From Candidatus Gastranaerophilales bacterium (lineage in GTDB: Bacteria > Cyanobacteriota > Vampirovibrionia > Gastranaerophilales > Gastranaerophilaceae): 64,000 nt of DNA. The notes beneath the pieces are model-generated. The model saw only the letters and a program-made list of their open reading frames with translations. It was not told the origin of the DNA and did no database searches. The position numbers were made by a program, and so were the translations under genes. The stretch covers positions 1 through 64,000 of the forward strand of contig CALVAO010000007.1 of the NCBI GenBank assembly GCA_944325515.1. The letters are read 5' to 3'. Below are positions 8,866 through 16,728 of the stretch, piece after piece. The first letter of the stretch is position 1. The number at the start of each line of letters is the position of its first letter.

Positions 8866-8872
8866 TTGAACT

Positions 8873-9811
8873 ATGATTTCCGTTATTATACCTACTATTC
8901 AAAAAAAATTAAAAGTTTTATCTTCACTTATATCGATTATATCGGAAGACAGTTCGGTTGACGAAATTTTCTTAATTAATAATAAGCCGGAAATTCCAAT
9001 TGAGCTGGACAGTAAGAAACTTACAATTTATACACCTAAAGAAAATCTATATGTTAATCAGAGCTGGAACTTAGGAATAACAGAAATCAAAAATGAAAAC
9101 TTTGCTTTAATAAATGATGATATGCTTGTCTGCAAAGACTTTTGCAGGAAAATAATTGAATCAGAGATTTTTAACAATGAAACAACCGGATTAATAGGAA
9201 TGTCACCTTCTGCAATAAAATTATTTGATGAAGAAAACTATACAGCTCCGGAAATTTCAGTCGAAACCCAACCTTCATTTACACCCCTAAAACGCTATAT
9301 GAGTACAGGAGATTGGGGAATTGCTATTTTCGGCAAAAAGAAAAACTTTTATACTATACCGGATGATTTAAAAATCATATACGGCGATAACTATATATTG
9401 TATAAGAACTTGATAAATAATAAAATCAATTACTCCGTAACAAACCTCACCTGCCTTCATCTTCATTCTGTATCCAGTGCAAGTGCTGAATTTTCACATA
9501 TTATCAGAAACGATATTGTAAATTCAAAAAAATATTTTGAAGAAACTAATCAGACACAGCGAAAAAAAGTCAGACAGACAAGTTTTCAAAACTCCAAATT
9601 TGAGATTGTATACAAAGGTGATATCTGCAGAGTTACCATTCCGGACAAAAATTGCACAATATGCCTAAAATATAAGAATGGCAATGATGTATATACACAG
9701 GAAAATCTATATCGGCAAATACTGAAGCTGCTCGGAACCAGTGAAAAATCTGACGATTTATCTTCTGAAATAGCTTTAACTCTTACTAAATCCCAAAATA
9801 CAAACGATTAA
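8873..9811 (+). CDS. GT2-like glycosyltransferase
   Basis: 312 aa. N-terminus MISVIIPTIQKKLKVLSSL is a typical GT-A start (beta strand plus nucleotide-binding loop). NQSWNLGI and ALINDDMLV supply the helix and the metal-binding acidic motif (DD in place of DxD) at ~residues 61-85. The C-terminal ~90 residues are not recognised. Likely transfers a sugar from a nucleotide sugar to a surface glycan, together with the flippase upstream. Its 3' end overlaps the converging small gene by 26 nt. Acceptor and donor unknown. Confidence 0.7.
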   Translation: MISVIIPTIQKKLKVLSSLISIISEDSSVDEIFLINNKPEIPIELDSKKLTIYTPKENLYVNQSWNLGITEIKNENFALINDDMLVCKDFCRKIIESEIFNNETTGLIGMSPSAIKLFDEENYTAPEISVETQPSFTPLKRYMSTGDWGIAIFGKKKNFYTIPDDLKIIYGDNYILYKNLINNKINYSVTNLTCLHLHSVSSASAEFSHIIRNDIVNSKKYFEETNQTQRKKVRQTSFQNSKFEIVYKGDICRVTIPDKNCTICLKYKNGNDVYTQENLYRQILKLLGTSEKSDDLSSEIALTLTKSQNTND

Positions 9812-10088
9812 GTTCTGCTACATTCATAGCCCCAAGCCGCTCTTCTTCCATTTTAGCGCGTTCAGATTCACCAGTACCCTCCGGAGGCTGAACCTGCAGT
9901 GATTGTTTTTGCTCTTTTTCCTGTCTTTCTTGAATTTTTTGTAAAAGTTCAAGTTTTGCCTGTTCAAGCTTACTCTTATCAATAGTTTTATTGCCGCTCG
10001 GAGCAATTCCGAGCTTCATTAATTCCTGTAATATTCTTAAGTATTCCGGATCTGCATATGAACCGACTGCACTAATTGCTGCGACCAA
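9786..10088 (-). CDS. Small Gln/Glu-rich protein, function unknown
   Basis: 100 aa, not recognised. The start is a TTG at 10088 supported by AAGGAGT just upstream; no ATG fits better. The middle is a charged, Gln-rich helix (residues ~40-75). The C-terminus MNVAELNRLYFGI looks like a conserved short helix. Likely cytosolic. It converges on and overlaps the GT2 gene tail by 26 nt. Confidence 0.6.
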   Translation of the reverse strand: MVAAISAVGSYADPEYLRILQELMKLGIAPSGNKTIDKSKLEQAKLELLQKIQERQEKEQKQSLQVQPPEGTGESERAKMEEERLGAMNVAELNRLYFGI

Positions 10089-10344
10089 ATTTTACTCCTT
10101 ATCTGTAAACTTTTGTAACGGGGCTACATTATAATAAATTCCACACTTTTTTAATTTTATAACTTTCATATAAAGATATCTTTACAAAAATTAACAAATA
10201 CGTTAAAATAAAATATAAAGTCAAGTTAATATTTTGTTACATTTTAGCAATTAAATTTGTTTTGGGATTTTAAGTAAATTATAATGTTAAATGTACAGCA
10301 AAATTATAACCCAATAATAAAAAAAAATTAGGAATTTGGATACT

Positions 10345-12123
10345 ATGAAGAAACAGATAAGCTATTTGCTCGCAATTTTATGCCTTTTATCAGTAAACAA
10401 GGCATTTGCAGACCCTATGGCTGGAACAGTGTTACCGGCTCAAGTTCAAGCAGAAATGGGCGGCTACAACCCTGGCGCTTTTAACACATCTGAAATGCAG
10501 AATATAAACCATTATCAAATTGATAAGAGTTATATTCAATCTTTTGATGATGTAACAAAAGATGAACAGATTTATGACGCTTCTATTGAAGAAAACCAGG
10601 CAAGAGAAGGTGTGTTATACAACCCGCACTTTTTATTGCAGAAGATAAATTTTGAGGGAAATACAAAAATCCCGTCAGAAGAACTTGAAAAATTGGGCTT
10701 AGAAGTTCTTGGCGAAGATATTTTCTTCGATGAACTTCTTGAAGTATGCCAGAAGGTGACAAACTACTATAGAGCAAAAGGTTATTTGACTTCATATGCA
10801 ACAGTCCCGCCTCAAAGAATTGTAGATGGTGTTGCAACCATTAAGATTGTTGAAAGTAAAGTCGGCGAACTTAATATAGAAGGCGAAAAATGGACCAGAG
10901 AATGGTACTTGAGACATATTATAATGGGAAAAGCAGGGCTTAGAGAAGGAGATGTCTTCAATGCTAAAAACCTTCAAAGAGCTATGAAAGAGATTAACCG
11001 TGAAGACTATGTACAGGTTCAAACAGAAGTCGAAAGACAGCAGGAAGGTGATGAAAATACAGCAATCACTTTGAATGTACGCGACAGATTTCCGGTTAAC
11101 TTGAACTTTGCTTATGATGACTATGGTCGTTCTTATACAGGCGCTCAGAGAGTTTCATTCCTTGTTGGTATGGATAACTTAACAGGTCTGGGCGATAAGA
11201 TTTACGGCGGAACTATTATATCTTCCGGTGCGACAGGATGGATGGCAGGATATTCTTTACCGGTTTCTTCATACGGTACAAGATTATCATTTGATTTTAC
11301 TGATTCGCACGTTAGATTAGGCGGACCTTATAAGTCGTTAAATGTTAAAGGTAACGCACAAAGTTACTTCTTTAAATTAACACAACCGTTGATTCAGACA
11401 GCTAAAACTGATTTGATTTTCTATACAGGTTATGATTATGTAAATGCTAATACATCTGCTAATATCACCGGCAACCCGATGAGATTATCAACATATAACT
11501 TAAACGTTTGGCGTTCCGGTTTATATGGTATGACAGATGATAATTATGGTCGTTGGATTGGTAATTTAGGTATTGACTTTGGTATGGGCGGTGATGGTCA
11601 CGGCGCTATACAAGATACTACCTTCTTTAAAGTTACAGCCGGTGCAACGCGTGTTCAAAGATTATTCGGACGCGGCATGGGTATTGTAAGGGTAAACGGT
11701 CAATATTCACCGGATAAACTGTTTGCAGCAGAACAGCTTCAGATGGGTGGTCCATATACTTTAAGAGGTTATCAACCTGCAGAATTAATCGGTGACTATG
11801 GTGTTACAGGTACTGTAGAATACAGATTCCCGATTCCATTCTTAGACAGATTATGGCCAAAAGTCGACGAAAGATTAAGATTGGCAGTGTTCTATGATTG
11901 GGGCTGGTTAGGCGAAAACGGCAATATATATAATTATCCGCAGACATTCTTGCATTCTGTAGGTTTCGGAACTTATATCACATTTACGGATTGGCTTACT
12001 GCTCAAATCGGTGTAGGCTTCCCGCTAGGTCGTTCATATGATGAAAATACAGCAAGATTTTACTTTAGCTTGAACTCCGATTTAGACAGATTAATTCCGT
12101 TAAGGAATCCGGAAAAATTGTAA
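10345..12123 (+). CDS. POTRA-domain outer-membrane transporter, ShlB/FhaC (TpsB) type
   Basis: 592 aa from ATG 10345 (an in-frame TTG lies 9 nt upstream; AGGAAT precedes). Signal peptide KKQISYLLAILCLLSVNKAFA. One clear POTRA_2 domain (about residues 90-170: LLQKINFEGNTKIPSEELE...YRAKGYLTSYATVPPQ), a second POTRA-like stretch, then a ~380-residue beta-barrel. YTLRGYQPAELIGD is the VRGY-type motif of the barrel's inner loop in the Omp85/TpsB superfamily. TpsB proteins move a TpsA partner across the outer membrane; no TpsA is adjacent. It shows that the cell has an outer membrane. Confidence 0.88.
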   Translation: MKKQISYLLAILCLLSVNKAFADPMAGTVLPAQVQAEMGGYNPGAFNTSEMQNINHYQIDKSYIQSFDDVTKDEQIYDASIEENQAREGVLYNPHFLLQKINFEGNTKIPSEELEKLGLEVLGEDIFFDELLEVCQKVTNYYRAKGYLTSYATVPPQRIVDGVATIKIVESKVGELNIEGEKWTREWYLRHIIMGKAGLREGDVFNAKNLQRAMKEINREDYVQVQTEVERQQEGDENTAITLNVRDRFPVNLNFAYDDYGRSYTGAQRVSFLVGMDNLTGLGDKIYGGTIISSGATGWMAGYSLPVSSYGTRLSFDFTDSHVRLGGPYKSLNVKGNAQSYFFKLTQPLIQTAKTDLIFYTGYDYVNANTSANITGNPMRLSTYNLNVWRSGLYGMTDDNYGRWIGNLGIDFGMGGDGHGAIQDTTFFKVTAGATRVQRLFGRGMGIVRVNGQYSPDKLFAAEQLQMGGPYTLRGYQPAELIGDYGVTGTVEYRFPIPFLDRLWPKVDERLRLAVFYDWGWLGENGNIYNYPQTFLHSVGFGTYITFTDWLTAQIGVGFPLGRSYDENTARFYFSLNSDLDRLIPLRNPEKL

Positions 12124-12148
12124 TAAAAAATCTATTATACAACTTAAA

Positions 12149-12188
12149 CAAAAGTTCTTTAATATGTTAAAGGACTTTTGTTTTTTAT
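12149..12188 (+). terminator. Terminator of the TpsB gene
   Basis: A 14-bp stem with one mismatch (CAAAAGTTCTTTAA / TTAAAGGACTTTTG) and loop TATG is followed by TTTTTT at 12181. Confidence 0.85.
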
Positions 12189-12363
12189 ATCATCTTTCTT
12201 TAGTACAACTCTATGCAATTTCTGAATAAGATTTTAATAGTTATTATTTTGGCATTCAAGACATATAAAGCCGGTTCAACCTTCTTTTAGGCAGGACATA
12301 GCTGTGACCAGAAATTTTTAATCTTATGATATTACAAGATTTAAATATCTAGCCCCACTTTAA

Positions 12364-12624
12364 GAACATCGTAAGCGCCACGGGCGAGTTATGCGTTAGC
12401 ATAACGATAGCCCGTTTAAGAGTACAGGCGAAGCCTGCAGCATCCATTCAATCCACACCCGTTAGGGTGTAGAAAACAATCACGATTTTCTCTTTCTTTG
12501 TTAACGTCTCTTTCTCTTTTTTGCGGAAAAAAGAGAAAGAAATGTTAGAATACATTATGTAATATTGCGACACTAAAACATGTTAACCCCTCTCCCTAAC
12601 CCTCTCCCACAAGGAGCGAGGGGA
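12364..12624. repeat. 261-nt multi-hairpin repeat, copy 2
   Basis: Counterpart of 296-556. Nested stem ACGGGC (12380-12385) with GCCCGT (12410-12415) encloses GTTATGC-GTTA-GCATAAC (12388-12405). Then come CAGGC-GAA-GCCTG (12425-12437), ACACCC-GTTA-GGGTGT (12455-12470), and a stem with 20-nt arms and loop GCGG (12503-12546, one mismatch and one G-T pair). Stem bases agree with copy 1 while loops change. Confidence 0.7.
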
Positions 12625-12957
12625 TAAAAAAAAATAAAAAAAGCTTTTGTGTAGCAAGCTACACACTACTAAAAAACAAATTGGCTAAGACACCCTCGTC
12701 TGATACCATCCTAACAATTGTGTGTCATCTTGAAAACGTAGAAAATCGGGGGTAAATGAGGGGTAAATGAACAAGAGGAGTAAGTAATATTTTCTTCCTT
12801 TTACCCCCAATTTTCAAGCTGTTCAAGATCTTACAAATTAAAAGGTATAATTCTCGGTTGGTAAGATGCTGAAATACGCCTCTATTTATATACACATACT
12901 TCATCTCTTTTTTAGCACTTGACGGCTATTCAGCATGACAGTTAAAAAAAATAACTC

Positions 12958-12989
12958 TAATGTAACACAATACATATTGTGTTACATTA
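12958..12989. repeat. 32-bp palindrome P1
   Basis: Arms TAATGTAACACAATA and TATTGTGTTACATTA around a central CA. The reverse complement of this palindrome (central TG) is found at 13362-13391, so the two are inverted copies about 400 bp apart. Confidence 0.85.
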
Positions 12990-13042
12990 GGGGGCTAATT
13001 TTATGGCTAAAATTAGCATCATATCTATGTTTTTTACATATT

Positions 13043-13088
13043 GTCCCTTTCTTTCTCTTTTTTGGCATTAAAAGAGAAAGAAAGGGAC
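13043..13088. repeat. Perfect 19-bp-arm hairpin
   Basis: Arm GTCCCTTTCTTTCTCTTTT (13043-13061), loop TTGGCATT, arm complement to 13088. Its core TTTCTTTCTCTTTT / AAAAGAGAAAGAAA also forms the long stem of both 261-nt repeats, so the three hairpins are related. Confidence 0.8.
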
Positions 13089-13326
13089 GGAAAGAAAGAG
13101 AAAATAAGCGGCTGTTTTCTATGCCCTTACGGGCATTGAGGCTAATTTGATTTAACCCTCTAAGGCTTGACCGGCAAGCCGGTTCTCTTTCGCTCACTAT
13201 CGATACTTACGCATCACGTTCGCGGTGTGCGCCTTGTTAGATATAGCATTCAAGAATTTCGTTTCCTTGGAATATATGTGAATAGGGAGATTACAGGTTT
13301 TGAAAAACTGATTTTTTGATTTGATA

Positions 13327-13355
13327 TTGCAAAAGTATTGAAAATAGTGTATTAT
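13327..13355 (+). promoter_or_regulatory. Promoter of the pilin-YadA-S74 gene
   Basis: TTGCAA (13327-13332), 17-nt spacer, TATTAT (13350-13355). The predicted +1 is at about 13362, the first base of palindrome P2, so P2 would be either the operator or the first hairpin of the mRNA. Confidence 0.6.
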
Positions 13356-13361
13356 AGAGTT

Positions 13362-13389
13362 ATGTAACACAATATGTATTGTGTTACAT
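13362..13389 (+). promoter_or_regulatory. 28-bp palindrome P2, candidate operator
   Basis: Arms ATGTAACACAATA and TATTGTGTTACAT around TG, directly after the -10 box of the surface-protein gene. It is the inverted twin of P1 at 12958-12989. The position suits a dimeric repressor site; alternatively P1 and P2 are ends of a small MITE-like element. Confidence 0.55.
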
Positions 13390-13427
13390 TAGACACCTTA
13401 ATAAGAAGAAAGAAAGGAATAGCGAAC

Positions 13428-15047
13428 GTGAGAGAGCAATTAAAACAAGGATTTTCCTTAATGGAAATGATGGTGGTATTACTAATTGTAGCAATAATAG
13501 CTGCAGCAACCGCACCTATGGTGACCAAGAAGATGTCGAGAAATGCAGGCACCGGTGACAGCCCGTGGGTGTTTACTGGATTGAATAACAGTATTGCGTA
13601 TAATATGAACGGCAGTGATGCCAGTGCAATAATTGGTACTTCAAGGTATAACAGAGGAAATAACGGTCCTCAATATCCGAGATTAGTTTTAGCAAGCGGA
13701 AATGACGGTCAGCATCCAGCATTTGCTTTTGCCGATGCAAACGGGAATTTCAGCGGACAAATCAATATGAACCAGGCAAGCGGTATTGTAACCTTGAATA
13801 ATGCTGCTGTTGGCAACAATTCAACTGCAATTGGTATGGGGCAGACAATACTTAATTCACCAACGGGTATAGTAGCAATTGGACAAGGAGTAAATGTTGA
13901 TGCAGACGCTGATGATTCAATTGCTATCGGTAGAGGAGTTGAAGTCAGTGGATTAAATACTATTGCTATTGGAAATAATGATAGTAATAATGATGCAGAT
14001 AGGACTTGTGCTATAGCAGAAAACTCAATTGCTATCGGACAAAGCAGCAAAGCAACTGCACCATTATCAATAGCATTAGGACATGGAGCTACAGCTAATA
14101 ATACAAATAATCCTAATAATATTGATGGAGCTATTGCTATTGGTAATAATGCAGAAGCTTCTTCTACCGTATCTATTGCAATAGGTTCTACTGGCTCGGG
14201 GGGGGTAGGTAATACAATTGCCTCCGGACAATATTCTACTGCTATAGGTTCTGCGGCGAAGGCTACTGAAATAGGTGCTACGGCTCTTGGATATGAAGCT
14301 GTTGCAACTGCTCAAGAAGCTATCGCAATTGGGGAACAAGCAGAAGCTGCTTATAAAAATTCTATAGCTATTGGACCATATTCAAGAACTACAGCTGAAA
14401 ATCAGATTGTCATAGGTTCAAACATGATAACTCAAACTGTTTACATCCCTGGAAATTTGATAGTAGAAGGCGGTGTTTGGTTAGGTAGAAGCGGAATAAA
14501 AAATGCAGAGAAGAGAGTTTATCTAAATGTTAATGACGGAAATGGACTTGATTATGGAAGAGCCACATCTGATAAACGACATACAATATTAACTGAGCTG
14601 AGTAAATCTGAGATTGATGCAATTTTTAAATCTTCTAAATTTTCTGACCGTCGCTTAAAAAATGTTGGAGAGAAATATACAGCCGGACTTGCAGAGCTTA
14701 AACAATTAGATTTCTTCCACTATACATTCAAAAAAGACGAAGCAAAAATTCCTCATGTCGGTGTAATGGCGCAGGATTTAGAGAAAGTCTTTCCGGATGC
14801 GGTTACTAAAGGAGAGGATGGATATTTAAGAATTCGTTTTGAAGATATGTTCTATGCGGTTATTAATGCTGTTAAAGAGCTTGATAACAAGATTACGGAA
14901 ATTGTAGAAAATATAACTCAAATCAATTCTACGGATAAAAAGCAAAATGAAACTATTGAAACTCTGCAAAATACTATTGAAGAGCAGCAAGAGTTAATCA
15001 AAAAGCTTGAAAAACGAATAGAAAAGCTCGAAAAAAATCTTAGTTAA
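13428..15047 (+). CDS. Chimeric surface protein: prepilin N-terminus, YadA head repeats, S74 chaperone, coiled coil
   Basis: 539 aa from GTG 13428, chosen because AAAGGA (13413-13418) lies at the right spacing and the upstream ATG at 13374 falls inside palindrome P2. Residues 1-35: prepilin motif QG|FSLME (cleavage after G8, Glu at +5) and hydrophobic helix MMVVLLIVAIIAAATAP. Residues ~125-328: at least ten YadA-type head repeats of the form (S/T)xAIGxxA. Residues ~400-480: peptidase S74 intramolecular chaperone, with SDRRLKN (Ser406-Asp407 as expected autocleavage site) and HVGVMAQDLEKVFPDAV. Residues ~484-539: Glu/Lys-rich coiled coil. YadA heads and S74 domains are obligate trimers, whereas pilins pack helically, so a trimeric pilus-tip or short-fibre adhesin is inferred. 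Isolated transcription unit with its own terminator. Confidence 0.85.
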   Translation: MREQLKQGFSLMEMMVVLLIVAIIAAATAPMVTKKMSRNAGTGDSPWVFTGLNNSIAYNMNGSDASAIIGTSRYNRGNNGPQYPRLVLASGNDGQHPAFAFADANGNFSGQINMNQASGIVTLNNAAVGNNSTAIGMGQTILNSPTGIVAIGQGVNVDADADDSIAIGRGVEVSGLNTIAIGNNDSNNDADRTCAIAENSIAIGQSSKATAPLSIALGHGATANNTNNPNNIDGAIAIGNNAEASSTVSIAIGSTGSGGVGNTIASGQYSTAIGSAAKATEIGATALGYEAVATAQEAIAIGEQAEAAYKNSIAIGPYSRTTAENQIVIGSNMITQTVYIPGNLIVEGGVWLGRSGIKNAEKRVYLNVNDGNGLDYGRATSDKRHTILTELSKSEIDAIFKSSKFSDRRLKNVGEKYTAGLAELKQLDFFHYTFKKDEAKIPHVGVMAQDLEKVFPDAVTKGEDGYLRIRFEDMFYAVINAVKELDNKITEIVENITQINSTDKKQNETIETLQNTIEEQQELIKKLEKRIEKLEKNLS

Positions 15048-15090
15048 AAGGTAAATGAATAAGTTTTAGCCTCTCACGGGCTATCTTTAC

Positions 15091-15117
15091 GGTCAAAGTA
15101 AATACTTTGACCTTTTT
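15091..15117 (+). terminator. Terminator of the chimeric surface gene
   Basis: GGTCAAAG (15091-15098) pairs with CTTTGACC (15105-15112), followed by TTTTT. Confidence 0.8.
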
Positions 15118-15247
15118 CTTTGCCAGAATCGGATTTTAGAAATTAGATTTTAATTAAATTAATAAAATGATGAAATTTTTTGTAATTTTTGCTATTATTT
15201 AGTTATGGAGTTTAAGAGAGCATTTTTGTCTAAGGAGAGTTATCAAT

Positions 15248-16615
15248 ATGCGTCAAAGACCAAAAGAACAAGATAAGATGGAACGTCGTCATAATTTTCT
15301 TCCTGTTGAAGAAAATTTAACTGCAGAACAGGTTAAAGAAGAAGCAGCAAGATGTCTGCATTGCAAAAATCCGAGATGCGTACAGGGATGTCCTGTAAAT
15401 ATCCAGATTCCGGATTTTATTAAAGCTTTGAAAGAAGATAATCTTGATGAAGCCGGTGAAATAATCCGTCAAACAAGTATGCTGCCTTCAGTATGCGGCA
15501 GAGTTTGTCCGCAGGAAAGACAATGCGAAGGAAACTGTATTCTGGGGATAAAAGGTGAAGCCGTTGCAATTGGCGCATTAGAACGTTATGTCGGCGACAA
15601 TACAGAACCTAAACCGGCAGAAATAAAGCCGAGCGGTAAAAAAGTTGCGATTGTAGGTTCCGGTTGTGCCGGAATTACTGCTGCTTGCGATTTAAGAAAA
15701 GCAGGACACGAAGTTACTGTTTTTGAAGCTCTTCACGAGTTTGGCGGTGTTTTGAGATACGGTATTCCGCCTTTTAGACTCCCGCGAACCGTATTAGACA
15801 GAGAAATTAAATCTCTTGTTGATATGGGCGTAAAATTTGAAAAGAATGTTGTTGTCGGTAAATCAATAACTCTCAAACAGCTTCAAGAAGACGGTTATGA
15901 CGCTATATTTATTTGCTCCGGTGCAGGACTTCCTAAGATGATGCATATTCCGGGTGAGAATTTAAACGGAGTATTTTCTGCAAATGAGTTTCTAACCCGT
16001 GTAAATTTAATGCATGCAAATGAAGCTGATACAGCAACGCCGCTAAAAGTAGGAAAATCAGTAGCGGTAATCGGCGGCGGTAATGTTGCAATGGATGCTG
16101 CAAGAACGGCTGTACGTGTAGGTTTTGAAAAAGTTTATATCGTATATAGAAGAACCGAAAAAGAACTGCCTGCCCGTTTGGAAGAAATAAGACACGCAAA
16201 AGAAGAGGGTGTAATATTTCAGTTTTTACATGCTCCCTGCGAAATATATAACAAAGATGGTTACGTTGCAGGTATGAAGTTTGAAATAATGGAGCTGGGA
16301 GAACCCGACGAGTCCGGAAGACGCAGACCTGTCGGCACCGGAAGATATGTAGATTTAGATGTTGATACAGTAATTGTCGCACTGGGTACAGGACCGAATC
16401 CGATTATACAAAAGTCTGCACATCTGGACGGGCTTGATTTTGCGACTGATAAAAAAGGATATTTCACAGTTGATGCTGAAACCCGTGAAACATCAGTCCC
16501 GACAATATATGCAGGAGGCGATGTTGCGCCGGTCGGAGAATCTAACGCCATTAATGCCATGGGTGCCGGTAAAAAGGCGGCAAAGGCTATTAATGAATAT
16601 TTAGCTTCAATTTAA
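15248..16615 (+). CDS. gltD: GltD-like NADPH-dependent glutamate synthase small subunit / reductase
   Basis: 455 aa with ribosome site AAGGAGAG. The N-terminal Fe-S domain carries CLHCKNPRCVQGCPVN and CGRVCPQERQCEGNC (residues ~37-95). Then come the FAD-binding VAIVGSGCAGITAACDL (GxGxxG), RYGIPPFRLPR and NADPH-binding VAVIGGGNVAMDAARTA domains, and the C-terminal FAD contact TIYAGGDVAP. It moves electrons from NAD(P)H through FAD and Fe-S clusters. It may serve the split glutamate synthase at 1.4-4.1 kb, act as a homomeric GltA-type enzyme, or be the large subunit of an Nfn-type transhydrogenase; no NfnA-like partner is adjacent. Confidence 0.85.
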   Translation: MRQRPKEQDKMERRHNFLPVEENLTAEQVKEEAARCLHCKNPRCVQGCPVNIQIPDFIKALKEDNLDEAGEIIRQTSMLPSVCGRVCPQERQCEGNCILGIKGEAVAIGALERYVGDNTEPKPAEIKPSGKKVAIVGSGCAGITAACDLRKAGHEVTVFEALHEFGGVLRYGIPPFRLPRTVLDREIKSLVDMGVKFEKNVVVGKSITLKQLQEDGYDAIFICSGAGLPKMMHIPGENLNGVFSANEFLTRVNLMHANEADTATPLKVGKSVAVIGGGNVAMDAARTAVRVGFEKVYIVYRRTEKELPARLEEIRHAKEEGVIFQFLHAPCEIYNKDGYVAGMKFEIMELGEPDESGRRRPVGTGRYVDLDVDTVIVALGTGPNPIIQKSAHLDGLDFATDKKGYFTVDAETRETSVPTIYAGGDVAPVGESNAINAMGAGKKAAKAINEYLASI

Positions 16616-16621
16616 TAAATG

Positions 16622-16650
16622 TTTACAAATTTTTTATTCTATGATATAGT
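16622..16650 (+). promoter_or_regulatory. pilT promoter with 5' hairpin leader
   Basis: TTTACA (16622-16627), 17-nt spacer, TATAGT (16645-16650). The transcript should begin near 16657, at the first base of an imperfect stem GTAAAGAGTGC / GCACTTTAC (16657-16688), giving a structured ~70-nt leader before the pilT ATG. Confidence 0.55.
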
Positions 16651-16728
16651 TTTGATGTAAAGAGTGCAAGGGGAAAAGGCACTTTACGTGGATTAATCCC
16701 CGTCTTAAAGAAAAAAGAGGGCTTTTGA

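Larger units (their letters stand above)
12189..13320. other. 1.1 kb repeat-rich non-coding island
   Basis: No believable gene. It holds the second 261-nt multi-hairpin repeat (12364-12624), a GGGGTAAAT pair near 12741-12760 mirrored by TTTTACCCCC near 12800, a 32-bp palindrome (12958-12989), a perfect 19-bp-arm hairpin (13043-13088) and smaller hairpins (13121-13136, 13170-13183). Confidence 0.65.

Noticed and set aside
12935-13197. Opposed 71-codon ORFs in the repeat island
   Set aside because: They are translations of the long T/A hairpin and neighbouring palindromes (runs such as KRERKGRKERENK) and are not genuine proteins.
13709-14339. Antisense ORFs inside the chimeric surface gene
   Set aside because: They mirror the (S/T)xAIG repeats on the opposite strand; periodic sense repeats create open antisense frames.
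16657-16728. c-di-GMP riboswitch before pilT
   Set aside because: The hairpin does not contain the conserved GEMM core sequences; kept only as an unassigned leader structure.
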